From Streptomyces sp. A3M-1-3 (GTDB lineage Bacteria > Actinomycetota > Actinomycetes > Streptomycetales > Streptomycetaceae), in contig NZ_JANAVP010000007.1 in NCBI RefSeq assembly GCF_024213665.1, positions 124,001-188,000 of the forward strand: DNA of 64,000 bases. The letters run 5' to 3'. Each line of letters begins with the position of its first letter. Positions within the stretch are counted from its first letter, which is position 1. A model generated the notes under the pieces. It searched no databases. It saw nothing but the letters and a program-made list of their open reading frames with translations, and had not been told where the DNA came from. Positions 43,217-51,344 of this stretch are shown piece by piece. The translations under genes and the position numbers were made by a program.

Positions 43217-44415
43217 GAACGTACTTCGAGCAGCGGGACCAGCTGCTCCGCGGCGGTCATCGAGCCGTGCATCCCGACCATCAGGGACTCGTGCGGCTCA
43301 TTGCGCGAGGCGGTGATGACCACATCGGCGTGGGCGGCGGCAACGACGTCGCCGATCCTGCCGTACACGCGCTCGTCGCATGCGCCGGGCGGGCCGAACC
43401 AGCCCGCCGCTATCGCCTCGTCCCGGCTCGCCACCCAGAACTGCTCGCCCAGCACCTCGCGCCAGACCGTGAGGACGTCGCTCTGGGCGCCGGGCACAGC
43501 GTACACATGGCGGGCCCGGCCCTCGCCGCCCAGCAGGGCCACGCCGGCCCGCAGCTCCCAGTCCTCGTCGAAGTCGATACGCGACTCCTCGTCGAACGGG
43601 ATGTCGATCATGCCGTGGTCGGCGGTGACATAGAGGGCGGCGCGGGGCGGGAGCTGTTCGGCGAGGCGCTGGACGAGCCGGTCGACGTACATCACCTGGC
43701 CGCGCCACGCGTCGGAGTCGACCCCGAAGCGGTGTCCCTTGCCGTCGACGTCGCTGTAGTACGTGTAGACCAGCGAACGGTCCCCCAGGGCCAGTTGCTC
43801 GGCGGCCAGATCCATCCGCTCCTCGCCGGACAGCCGGCCGTGGAACGTGCCGCCGCTGAGCGCGATCGTGGTGAGCGGGGTGTGCTGGAAGGTCGGCGAG
43901 GACACCTGTGCGGTGTGCACTCCCGCGGCGTCGGCCAGCTGGAAGACCGTCGGGTACGGCTGCCAGGCGTGCGGGTCGGTCCACGGCTTCCAGCGGAGCT
44001 GGTTCATCAGCTCACCGGTGTCCGGGTTGCGCGCGGTGTAGCCGGGCAGCCCGTGCACGGCGGGCGGCCGGCCCGTGCCGACGGAGGCCAGCGAGGTCGC
44101 CGTCGTGGCGGGAAAGCCCGCGGTGATCGGGAGCCCGGTGCCGCCGCGGGAGGTGGCGAGCAGCGAGGTGAGGTACGGGGCCTCGTCCGGGTGCGCCTTG
44201 ATCTGCTCCCAGCCGAGGCCATCGATCAGGAAGACGCAGTTCCGGTCGGCGGGGGCGAGTTCGGTGAGGGTGGCGTCGAGGCCCGGCACGCCCTGGCCGG
44301 CGGCGAGGGTGGGCAGCAGATCGGCGAGCGAGCCCGAGCCGTACGCCGGGACGGGGGCGGTGTCGAGGGCGAGCGGGGTGGCGTCCTCGTCGTACTGCCA
44401 GGCGGGCTGGACCAT
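43213..44415 (-). CDS. Alkaline phosphatase superfamily protein (nucleotide pyrophosphatase type)
   Basis: The 400-residue protein has the metal-site opening NCVFLIDGLGWEQIKAHPDE, nucleophile region PATTATSLASVGTGRPPAVH, YYSDVDGKGHRFGVDSDAW and the metal motif YVTADHGMIDIPFDEESRID. This is the type I phosphodiesterase/nucleotide pyrophosphatase pattern. No signal peptide is seen, so it is probably cytoplasmic. It starts at ATG 44415, overlapping the stop of the DUF5998 gene by one base. Confidence 0.9.
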   Translation of the reverse strand: MVQPAWQYDEDATPLALDTAPVPAYGSGSLADLLPTLAAGQGVPGLDATLTELAPADRNCVFLIDGLGWEQIKAHPDEAPYLTSLLATSRGGTGLPITAGFPATTATSLASVGTGRPPAVHGLPGYTARNPDTGELMNQLRWKPWTDPHAWQPYPTVFQLADAAGVHTAQVSSPTFQHTPLTTIALSGGTFHGRLSGEERMDLAAEQLALGDRSLVYTYYSDVDGKGHRFGVDSDAWRGQVMYVDRLVQRLAEQLPPRAALYVTADHGMIDIPFDEESRIDFDEDWELRAGVALLGGEGRARHVYAVPGAQSDVLTVWREVLGEQFWVASRDEAIAAGWFGPPGACDERVYGRIGDVVAAAHADVVITASRNEPHESLMVGMHGSMTAAEQLVPLLEVRS

Positions 44416-45002
44416 CAGCGGCCGGTCGCGGCGGTCGCTTCGGAGAGCGCCTGGGCGAACGCGAGCGTCTGGCGCACGGTGTCCGGGCCGTCACCGGCCT
44501 CGCTGACCCGCAGGCTGAGGTCGTCCGCGGTGGAGTTGCCCGTATAGCCGTGGTCGGCCTCGCAGTTGGGGTCGCCGCAGGCGGCGGGCTCAAGGTCGAG
44601 CCGGGAGACGGCGCCCCAGCCGATGGTGAGGACGACCTCGCGGGGCAGGGTGCCCGGGGTGTACGACTCCGGGTTGGCGACCACGCGGCTCAGCACGACG
44701 GAGGAGATCTTCGCCAGCTTGACCGACTCGGTGGAGGTCGTGGCGTACGGCGTCGGGGAGGTCGTGTCGGCGGCCTGCTCGTCGGTATGGCTGACGATGA
44801 AGCGGTTCCCGGTCAGGACCAGGACGGTGACATGGCGGCGCACTTCGTTGGAGTCGAAGGTGGTCTCCTGGTGCACCAGGTACGACGAGATGGGCTCGCT
44901 GCCGACAGCGGCCTCCACCGCCTCGGCCACAAGGGCCGGGTAGTAGCCGCTGCGCTCGATCGCCGCGCGCAGCCCCTGGGTCGTCGTACCGGTCTTCGCC
45001 AT
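44415..45002 (-). CDS. DUF5998 protein
   Basis: The 195-residue soluble protein starts MAKTGTTTQGLRAAIERSG and contains VHQETTFDSNEVRRHVTVLV and PAACGDPNCEADHGYTGNST. It belongs to an actinobacterial family of unknown role that regularly precedes the phosphatase gene. ATG 45002 has AGGA eight bases upstream; an ATG three codons earlier is possible. The cysteines in CGDPNC may bind metal. Confidence 0.85.
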   Translation of the reverse strand: MAKTGTTTQGLRAAIERSGYYPALVAEAVEAAVGSEPISSYLVHQETTFDSNEVRRHVTVLVLTGNRFIVSHTDEQAADTTSPTPYATTSTESVKLAKISSVVLSRVVANPESYTPGTLPREVVLTIGWGAVSRLDLEPAACGDPNCEADHGYTGNSTADDLSLRVSEAGDGPDTVRQTLAFAQALSEATAATGR

Positions 45003-45044
45003 GGGGTCCATCCTACGGGGCCCGGTGACTGCGGAGGCCGCCCT

Positions 45045-45142
45045 GTGGACAGGGCTCCGTGGACAGGGCTCACTGGGTGGGGCTCACTGGGTGGGGCTCA
45101 CTGGGTGGGGCTCACTGGGTGGGGCTCACTGGGTGGGGCTCA
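45045..45142. repeat. 14-bp minisatellite, seven units, overlapping the patA stop codon
   Basis: Two units of GTGGACAGGGCTC(C/A) at 45045-45072 are followed by five exact units of CTGGGTGGGGCTCA at 45073-45142. The whole array is 98 bases. The last unit contains the TGA stop of the leftward patA-like gene (45140-45142). The array fills most of the gap to the DUF5998 start at 45002. There are no spacers, so it is not CRISPR. Confidence 0.95.
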
Positions 45143-48100
45143 GTAGCTGGGGAGGGTGCGGGGGCCGAGGTCGGTTCTGGCGGGCGGCCGGGCGATCCGT
45201 ACGGTCGCGCCGAGCACCGACAGGCCCTGGGTGGCGACCACGACCGGTTCGAGGGCGACGCCGACCACCTCGGGATGGTCGTCCACCAGCCGGGACACCC
45301 GGAGCAGGAGTTCCTCCAGGGCCGCGGTGTCGACGGGTGCGGAGCCGCGCCAGCCGAAGAGGAGCGGTGCGGTCCGGATGGACCTGATCAGCTCGGCCGC
45401 GTCCCGGTCGGTGGCCGGGACGAGCCGGTGGGCGGTGTCGCCGAGCAGTTCGGAGGGCGCGCCGGCCAGCCCGAAGGACAGCACCGGGCCCGCTGCCGGG
45501 TCGATCACCGACCGTACGACCGTGTCCACGCCGCGCGGGACCATGGCCTGCACGACGGGCTGCAGCTCAGCGGGCTTGCCGAGCGCCTCGGTCAACTCGG
45601 CGTACGAGCGGCGCAGTTCCGCCTCGGCCGTCAGGTCGAGGCGTACGCCGCCGAGGTCGGGGCGGTGCCGCAGGTGGGGAGCGGTGGTCTTGAGCGCGAC
45701 GGGGTAGCCGAGGCGCGTGGCGGCTTCGACGGCGGCGTCCGGGCTGGGCGCGGGGAGGGTCGGCAGTACGGAGATCCCGTACCGCGCGAGGAGCTCGTGG
45801 GCGTCGGCGGCGGGGAGGGTGATGCCGCGCTCCCCCACGGTGGGGTCGAGCAGCCGCTCGAGCTGTGCGGCGGCGCCGGGCTCGTCGACGGTGTCGTTGA
45901 CGGCTTCGGGCACGCGCCCGGGCTCGGCGGCCTGCCGCCGCCACTGCGCATACCGCACGGCCTCGGCCAGCGCCCGCACGGCGCGCTCGGCGGCGGGATA
46001 AGCGGGAATCCGGGCGCCACGGCCGGCACCCGCGGCCGCGCGCGGGACAGCATCGCCGCGGGCGCCCAGGCCGGCACTGCTGCTCCCACCCGGCGCGATA
46101 CCCGCACGGGCGGCGGCATCGCCGCGGGCCCCTTGGCCGCCGCCGCGGCTCGCGCCCGGCGCGACGCCCCCGCCATGGGCGACGGCGTCGCCGCCGGCCA
46201 CGTTGCCCGCACGGACTGCGGCATCGCCGCCGGCGCCTTGGCCGGCGCTGCGACTCGCGCCCGGCGCGATGCCCGCGCCATGGACGGCACCGGTCGGGGC
46301 GTCGGCGTCGCCGTCGGCCAGATTGCCCGCACGGACGGCGGCATCGCCGCCTTGGCCGGCGCCGGCGGTCATCCCGGGCGCGGTTCTGCCTGCGCTGTCG
46401 CCGCCCGCGCCCGTCGAGCCCGGTGCGGGCGCACCGCTGGCGGCCGCGTCGGAGGTGGGTGTTCCGCTGTCCCGCCCCCTCCCGAAACCGTGGGCAAGCC
46501 CCCGGGCCCCCAAGGCGCCGAGGCCTCTGGCCCGCGCCACCAGGCCCTGCGGCGCCGGACCGGCAGGGGCTTCGCCGGGGCCGGGGCCATCCGGAGCGCC
46601 GGCTTCGGCGTGGCCCTGACCGCGGTCACCCGGTTCCGCGCCGTCGCTCCCCGAGCTGCCCGGAGCCGCGGCGCTCGCCTCACCCGGGGGGCCCGGTTCC
46701 ATGTTCGCCGCCATGCTTCCCGCGCCGTCCGGAACGGAGGCCTCCGCGCCATGCCCCGCGCTCGCCTCACCGGGGGCACCGGGTCCCCCGTCCCCGGGAC
46801 GGGGGCGGGTTGCCGTGCTCGTTGCTGCGGCCAGGGCTTCCGCCAGGCCGCCGATTTCCAGGTGGACCACCGCGACCGGCTTCGCCGGGGCGTCCGCGGC
46901 CGCCTCGCGCAGCGCCGCCGCCAGCACCTCGCCGTCGCCGGACTCCGTCGCGCCGTTCTCTCCCACCCAGGGAATCGCCGTCACCACCACCGCGTCACAC
47001 CCTTCGTCCGCGAGCGCTTCGGCCAGCGCGCCCCGGAAGTCCGCAGGCGTCGCGGCGGTGGTCAGGTCTCGGGGCGGCAGCGGGCGCAGCCCTTCGGTCA
47101 GGCAGGCGTCGTACGTGAGCAGGCCGAGCGACTCGGAGTTGCCGAAGATCGCCACCCGCGGCCCTGCGGGCAGCGGCTGGTCCGCCAGCATGAGGCCGAC
47201 GTCCACGAGCTCCGTGACCGTGTCGACCCGGATCACGCCGGCCTGGCGCAGCAGCGCCGAGACCGTCGCGTCCGGAATGCGCGTGACCGGCACCGCGTGC
47301 CCCGGCGGCGCGCTGCCGCTGTGCCGGCCGCCCTTGACGACGACGACCGGCTTGACCTGCGAGGTGCGCCGGGCGAGGCGGGTGAACTTCCGCGGGTTGC
47401 CGAGCGTTTCGAGGTACAGAAGGGCCACATCGGTGGCGGGGTCCTCGTACCAGTACTGCAGGAAGTCGTTGCCGGAGACGTCGGCTCGGTTGCCCGCCGA
47501 AATGAACGAGGACAGCCCCGCGCCGCGCCTCAGCAGCCCCGACAGCAGGGCGATCCCGATCGCGCCGGACTGGGTGAACAGGCCGATCCGCCCCGGCGTG
47601 GGCGGCTCGGGTGCCAGCGAGGCGTTCAGCAGGACGTCGTCCGCGGTGTTGATGATCCCGAAGGCGTTCGGGCCGATGATGCGCATGCCGTACGACCGCG
47701 CCTGGCGGACCAGTTCCCGCTGCCGCTCCCGGCCGTCCGCGCCGCTCTCCGCGTAACCGGCCGACAGCACGACGAGGCCCTGCACGCCGTGCTCGCCACA
47801 GTCCGCCACCGCTTCGGGCACCCGGTCGGCGGGGACGGCCACGACGGCCAGGTCGACGGGCTCACCGATCTCGCCGACGGACCGGTACGCAGGGACGCCG
47901 TCGAGCGTGGTCCCTCCGGCCGGGAGGGCGCGGTTCACGGCGTACGTACGTCCGGTGAACCCGGAGTCGAGGAGGTTGCGCAGCACGGACCGGCCGACAC
48001 CGCCGGGCGCGCGGCCGGCACCGATGACGGCGACGGCCCCCGGGGCGAGGAGGCGCTGCACGGAGCGCGCCTCGGCGCGCTGTTCGCGGGCGCGCTGCAC

Positions 48101-48685
48101 GGCCACCGACCGGTCGGTGGGTTCGAGGTCGAAGGTGAGATGGACGGAGCCGTCCTCGAAGCTGCGCTTCTGCGTGTACCCGGCGTCCGTGAACACCTTG
48201 ATCATCTTGGTGTTGGCGGGAAGCACCTCCGCGGCGAACCGCCGGATACCGCGCTCCCGCGCGACCGCGCCGATGTGTTCGAGGAGGGCGGAGGCGACGC
48301 CGCGCCCTTGGTGTGCGTCCTGGACGAGGAACGCGACCTCGGCCTCGTCCGCGGGGGCCGAGGCGGGCCGGCCCTCCGCGTTGATCCGGTCGAAGCGGAC
48401 GGTGGCGATGAACTCGCCGCCGACCGTGGCCGCGAGGCCGACCCGGTCCACGTAGTCGTGATGGGTGAAGCGGTGGACGTCACGGTCGGAGAGGCGGGGG
48501 TACGGAGCGAAGAAGCGGTAGTACTTCGACTGGTCCGACACCTGCTCGTAGAAGCTGACCAGGCGTTCGGCGTCCTCGGTGGTGATGGGCCTGATCCGCG
48601 CGGTGCCGCCGTCGCGCAGCACCACGTCGGCTTCCCAGTGGGCCGGGTAGGCGTGGTGCAGATTCGGGGCCGGCGAGGGCTGCAT
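45140..48685 (-). CDS. patA: PatA-like protein acetyltransferase (GNAT + NDP-forming acyl-CoA synthetase-like) with a long low-complexity insert
   Basis: The 1181-residue protein starts with a GNAT domain (ADVVLRDGGTARIRPITTED, acetyl-CoA loop VQDAHQGRGVASALLEHIG). A CoA-binding domain follows (PGAVAVIGAGRAPGGVGRSV), then CoA-ligase subdomains (GRIGLFTQSGAIGIALLSGL). It ends with an ATP-grasp-like domain (LGYPVALKTTAPHLRHRPDL). N-terminal GNAT order is that of Streptomyces PatA, which acetylates acyl-CoA synthetases. Between about residues 620 and 885 lies a Gly/Ala/Pro-rich insert with repeats such as GGDAAVRAGNVAGGDA. A 14-bp repeat array covers its stop. Confidence 0.88.
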   Translation of the reverse strand: MQPSPAPNLHHAYPAHWEADVVLRDGGTARIRPITTEDAERLVSFYEQVSDQSKYYRFFAPYPRLSDRDVHRFTHHDYVDRVGLAATVGGEFIATVRFDRINAEGRPASAPADEAEVAFLVQDAHQGRGVASALLEHIGAVARERGIRRFAAEVLPANTKMIKVFTDAGYTQKRSFEDGSVHLTFDLEPTDRSVAVQRAREQRAEARSVQRLLAPGAVAVIGAGRAPGGVGRSVLRNLLDSGFTGRTYAVNRALPAGGTTLDGVPAYRSVGEIGEPVDLAVVAVPADRVPEAVADCGEHGVQGLVVLSAGYAESGADGRERQRELVRQARSYGMRIIGPNAFGIINTADDVLLNASLAPEPPTPGRIGLFTQSGAIGIALLSGLLRRGAGLSSFISAGNRADVSGNDFLQYWYEDPATDVALLYLETLGNPRKFTRLARRTSQVKPVVVVKGGRHSGSAPPGHAVPVTRIPDATVSALLRQAGVIRVDTVTELVDVGLMLADQPLPAGPRVAIFGNSESLGLLTYDACLTEGLRPLPPRDLTTAATPADFRGALAEALADEGCDAVVVTAIPWVGENGATESGDGEVLAAALREAAADAPAKPVAVVHLEIGGLAEALAAATSTATRPRPGDGGPGAPGEASAGHGAEASVPDGAGSMAANMEPGPPGEASAAAPGSSGSDGAEPGDRGQGHAEAGAPDGPGPGEAPAGPAPQGLVARARGLGALGARGLAHGFGRGRDSGTPTSDAAASGAPAPGSTGAGGDSAGRTAPGMTAGAGQGGDAAVRAGNLADGDADAPTGAVHGAGIAPGASRSAGQGAGGDAAVRAGNVAGGDAVAHGGGVAPGASRGGGQGARGDAAARAGIAPGGSSSAGLGARGDAVPRAAAGAGRGARIPAYPAAERAVRALAEAVRYAQWRRQAAEPGRVPEAVNDTVDEPGAAAQLERLLDPTVGERGITLPAADAHELLARYGISVLPTLPAPSPDAAVEAATRLGYPVALKTTAPHLRHRPDLGGVRLDLTAEAELRRSYAELTEALGKPAELQPVVQAMVPRGVDTVVRSVIDPAAGPVLSFGLAGAPSELLGDTAHRLVPATDRDAAELIRSIRTAPLLFGWRGSAPVDTAALEELLLRVSRLVDDHPEVVGVALEPVVVATQGLSVLGATVRIARPPARTDLGPRTLPSY
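46030..46360. repeat. Degenerate repeats inside the patA insert
   Basis: On the leftward strand four diverging units of roughly 22-40 codons begin GGDAAVRAGNLA, GGDAAVRAGNVA, RGDAAARAGIAP and RGDAVPRAAAGA, each followed by Gly/Ala-rich text with an APGASR-type motif. They show expansion by duplication within the coding sequence. Confidence 0.75.
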
Positions 48686-48837
48686 GGGGAAAGAGTACGG
48701 GTCGCGGCGGCGCGGGGCGCGGGGCAGTCTGAGGAAGGCCGGACGGCCACCGGATTCGGGCCGGAGTCTGGACCCGAGCACTCCGCACCCCATGAGAGAC
48801 TGGTCTAGACAACCGTAAAAACCTGAAGGGCATCACC

Positions 48838-49119
48838 ATGGTTGAGCGCCGCGTCAACGTCGGCTGGGCCGAAGGCCTGCACGCCCGGCCCGCCTCGATC
48901 TTCGTCCGCGCCGCGACGGCCTCCGGCGTCCCCGTGACGATCGCCAAGGCAGACGGCAACCCGGTCAACGCCGCCTCCATGCTCGCGGTGCTCGGCCTCG
49001 GCGCTCAGGGCGGCGAGGAGATCGTGCTCGCGTCCGAGGCGGACGGCGCGGACGCGGCCCTCGACCGGCTCGCGAAGCTGGTCGCGGAGGGCCTCGAAGA
49101 GCTTCCCGAGACCGTCTGA
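48838..49119 (+). CDS. ptsH: HPr phosphocarrier protein
   Basis: The 93-residue protein has the active-site histidine motif WAEGLHARPASIFVRAA and the regulatory-serine region NAASMLAVLGLGAQGGEEI. It passes phosphate from enzyme I to sugar-specific IIA proteins in the PTS, central to N-acetylglucosamine uptake in Streptomyces. enzyme I is not adjacent. GAAGGG precedes the ATG, and a classical terminator with a T-run follows. Confidence 0.95.
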   Translation: MVERRVNVGWAEGLHARPASIFVRAATASGVPVTIAKADGNPVNAASMLAVLGLGAQGGEEIVLASEADGADAALDRLAKLVAEGLEELPETV

Positions 49120-49145
49120 CCCGTAACCGGCTCTTGCCGGACCGT

Positions 49146-49184
49146 GCAGCGAAAACGGCTTTGCCGTTTTCACTGCCTTTTTTG
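49146..49184 (+). terminator. Rho-independent terminator of ptsH
   Basis: A 13-bp stem with one mismatch (GCAGCGAAAACGG at 49146-49158, pairing with 49164-49176) and a five-base loop is followed by CTTTTTTG. This is the clearest textbook T-tract terminator in the window. Confidence 0.9.
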
Positions 49185-49276
49185 TTCCCCGCGTTTTCCG
49201 CGCCGACCGCGTCACCGAATGCGGGCAGCAAAAAACAGCCCCCGCCAATAGCCCCTCTTTATATACGGCGGATCTG

Positions 49277-49954
49277 TTAATTGTGGGCGCTCGCGATGTT
49301 TACGGCATGTTGCGAAGTCCTCACCCTTTCGGCGCGCCGCAGCCGGTGCGCCGCGGCCACCCGCTCCGAGTGCTGCGCCGTCAGCGCCCGTGCCCGCTCC
49401 GCGTCTGCGCGCGCCACCGCGTCCACGATCGCGCCGTGCTCCGCCCACGACTCCAGCGGCCGGGCGGGCGCCTCGACCGCGTACATCCAGGCGATCTTGT
49501 GCCGGAGCTGAGTGAGCAGCGCCGTGAGGCCGGGACTGCCCGAGGCCTGGGCGAGCGTCTCGTGGAACCAGCCGCCCAGCGAGCGCAGGTCCTCGCCCTG
49601 CCCCCGGCGGACCCGCTCCTGCCCCAGCCTCACCAGGCCGCGCAGCACCTTGAGGTGCGCCTCGGTCCGGCGCTGGGCGGCCCGCGCCGCACCCAGCGGC
49701 TCCAGCAGCATCCGGATCTCCAGCAGGTCGGCCGCCTCCTGCTCGGTGGGCTCGGCCACGCACGCGCCCGCGTGCCGGCGGGTGACGACGAAGCCCTCGG
49801 ACTCCAGGGTGCGCAGGGCCTCGCGGACGGGGACGCGCGAGACGCCGTAACGGCGCGCGAGCAGCTCCTCGGTGAGCCGGCTGCCGCGTTCGAAGACACC
49901 GGAGACGATGTCGTCGCGGATTGCCGTGCATACCGAGTGCGCGGGAATGCGCAT
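49277..49954 (-). CDS. GntR-family regulator (FCD subfamily)
   Basis: The 225-residue protein has a winged HTH (IRDDIVSGVFERGSRLTEEL, YGVSRVPVREALRTLESEGF) and an all-helical FCD ligand domain (EQEAADLLEIRMLLEPLGAA, then FHETLAQASGSPGLTALL, and a His near SWAEHGAIVDAVARADAERA). FCD domains often bind a metal plus a small acid. The DNA between it and ptsH is unusually AT-rich (TTTATATACG near 49259). The effector is unknown; the sugar PTS context is only proximity. Confidence 0.9.
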   Translation of the reverse strand: MRIPAHSVCTAIRDDIVSGVFERGSRLTEELLARRYGVSRVPVREALRTLESEGFVVTRRHAGACVAEPTEQEAADLLEIRMLLEPLGAARAAQRRTEAHLKVLRGLVRLGQERVRRGQGEDLRSLGGWFHETLAQASGSPGLTALLTQLRHKIAWMYAVEAPARPLESWAEHGAIVDAVARADAERARALTAQHSERVAAAHRLRRAERVRTSQHAVNIASAHN

Positions 49955-50102
49955 GACCGGACCTCCGCCTTAATCCCCGCGAAACGCGGTCGAACGACAC
50001 CTGTTCAGCGACTCTATTGCAGCGCGCGCCAATTTCCGATGGCGCCCGGGAATTCCTGCATATCTTTTGGCCGAAAGTCGTGCCGGAGAACGCGGGCGAA
50101 CG

Positions 50103-50135
50103 CTGAAGGCCCCGGCGGGGAGCCGGGGCCTTCAG
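50103..50135. terminator. Terminator of the M23 peptidase gene
   Basis: Perfect 14-bp arms (CTGAAGGCCCCGGC at 50103-50116, complement at 50122-50135) lie 20 bases past the leftward stop at 50155. Confidence 0.85.
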
Positions 50136-50154
50136 AAGCGGTGGGTACCTGGCG

Positions 50155-50949
50155 TCAGAGGTTGACACCGTGCGCGCGCAGGTAGCCGATCGGGTCGATG
50201 TCCGATCCGTACTCGGGGCTCGTCCGGGCCTCGAAGTGCAGGTGCGGGCCGGTGGAGTTGCCGGTCGAGCCGGCGAGGCCGATCTGCTGGCCAGGGGTGA
50301 CGGACTGGCCGACGGCGACCGAGAGGGATGACAGGTGGCCGTACTGGGTGTACGTGCCGTCGTTCATCTTGACCACGACGTTGTTGCCGTACGCGCCGCC
50401 CCAGCCGGCCTCGACGACGGTGCCCATGCCCACGGCCCGCACCGAGGTGCCGGAGGCCGCGTGGAAGTCGATGCCAGTGTGGCTGCCGGAGGACCAGGCG
50501 GCGCCGCCCGCCTGGTAGGCGGTGGAGACGTAGGAGCCGGCGATCGGGGAGACGAAGGTGTTCAGGCGCTTGCGCTCGGCCTCGCGGGCGGCGCGCTCCT
50601 TGGCCTCGCGCTCCGCCTTGGCCTTCGCCTCGGCCTTGCGCTTGGCCTCCTCGGCCCTCTTCTTCGCCTCGGCCTCGGCCTTGGCCTTGGCGGCGGCCGC
50701 GTCGGCGGCCTGCTGCTGGGCCTGCGCCTGGGCGTCGATCTGCTCGGCGAGGGTGTCGGCGACGACGATGGCGTTGAGGCCGGTGTCCTCGACCGTCGCG
50801 GCCACAGGCTCGGCGGCGGCGAAGGCCGGAGAGCTCAGGGTGCCGACGACGCCTGCGCCGGCGAGGGTGGCGATGCCCGCGATGTTCGCGCTCCTGCGCG
50901 TCATACGGCTCGGACGACGGTGCTTCCCGGTGGCACGGGTGAACGCCAT
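50155..50949 (-). CDS. Secreted M23 metallopeptidase (LytM-type)
   Basis: The 264-residue protein has a long signal peptide with a basic start and a hydrophobic stretch IAGIATLAGAGVVGTLSSPA. A Lys/Ala/Glu coiled coil spans about residues 70-130. The LytM domain has GSHTGIDFHAASGTSVRAVG (zinc His/Asp), YGHLSSLSVAVGQSVTPGQQ and GPHLHFEARTSPEYG. It should cut peptide cross-links in cell-wall peptidoglycan. The gene is preceded by a c-di-AMP riboswitch, the usual control for Streptomyces cell-wall hydrolases. Confidence 0.95.
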   Translation of the reverse strand: MAFTRATGKHRRPSRMTRRSANIAGIATLAGAGVVGTLSSPAFAAAEPVAATVEDTGLNAIVVADTLAEQIDAQAQAQQQAADAAAAKAKAEAEAKKRAEEAKRKAEAKAKAEREAKERAAREAERKRLNTFVSPIAGSYVSTAYQAGGAAWSSGSHTGIDFHAASGTSVRAVGMGTVVEAGWGGAYGNNVVVKMNDGTYTQYGHLSSLSVAVGQSVTPGQQIGLAGSTGNSTGPHLHFEARTSPEYGSDIDPIGYLRAHGVNL

Positions 50950-50961
50950 GAAGAGGCTGAT

Positions 50962-51130
50962 CCTTTCCTTCCTTCTCGCCTACCGGGTTAGCTGACGGGT
51001 TCGGAGCAGGAAGGTCTCCTACGGGCTTCCTCTGGCGAGGAGGCCCGATTCACCCCAGGGACGCAAGTGGGTCCCCGGCTCCCCAGGCTCGCGCCTGACG
51101 GGGACTCGGCGATGGCTGTCCGGTGCCGCG
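50962..51130 (-). promoter_or_regulatory. ydaO-yuaA (c-di-AMP) riboswitch
   Basis: On the leftward strand, before the M23 peptidase gene, the leader reads CGCCGAGTCCCCGTCAGGCG, then GGGGACCCACTTG, TGGGGTGAATCGGG and GTAGGAGACCTTCCTGCTCC. It ends GAACCCGTCAGCTAACCCGG followed by TAGGCG. These are the conserved parts of the ydaO class in actinobacteria, which turns genes off when c-di-AMP is high. Boundaries are approximate. Confidence 0.9.
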
Positions 51131-51277
51131 GGTGCGGCGCTCACATCTGACGGACAGCCGGACAGACGCTAAGCGGCTCATCTGTCAATCACCAAACAGA
51201 CACGCTTTTTTGTAGCGCACGCCACAGGCCAGACACCCAACCTCCACACCAAACCGGACATATAGCCGGACATGCAC

Positions 51278-51315
51278 GAGGGACCCGGGTGGCCGGCCGG
51301 CCACCGGGGTCCCTC
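51278..51315. terminator. Terminator of the M16 peptidase operon
   Basis: 19-bp arms (GAGGGACCCGGGTGGCCGG at 51278-51296, complement at 51297-51315 apart from one position) lie 30 bases past the leftward stop at 51345. The following TCCCTCTTG is itself a 9-bp tandem pair (51310-51327). Confidence 0.8.
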
Positions 51316-51344
51316 TTGTCCCTCTTGCTGCCGCTTACGCCCTA

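Noticed and set aside
45045-45142. CRISPR-like array
   Set aside because: Units are 14 bp and directly adjacent with no spacers; it is a minisatellite.
45059-48808. Very long open frame on the opposite strand of the patA-like gene (over 1200 codons)
   Set aside because: It is a mirror of the GC-rich codon pattern of patA; the translation is Gly/Arg/Val-rich without domains, whereas the leftward frame shows full GNAT and CoA-ligase motifs.
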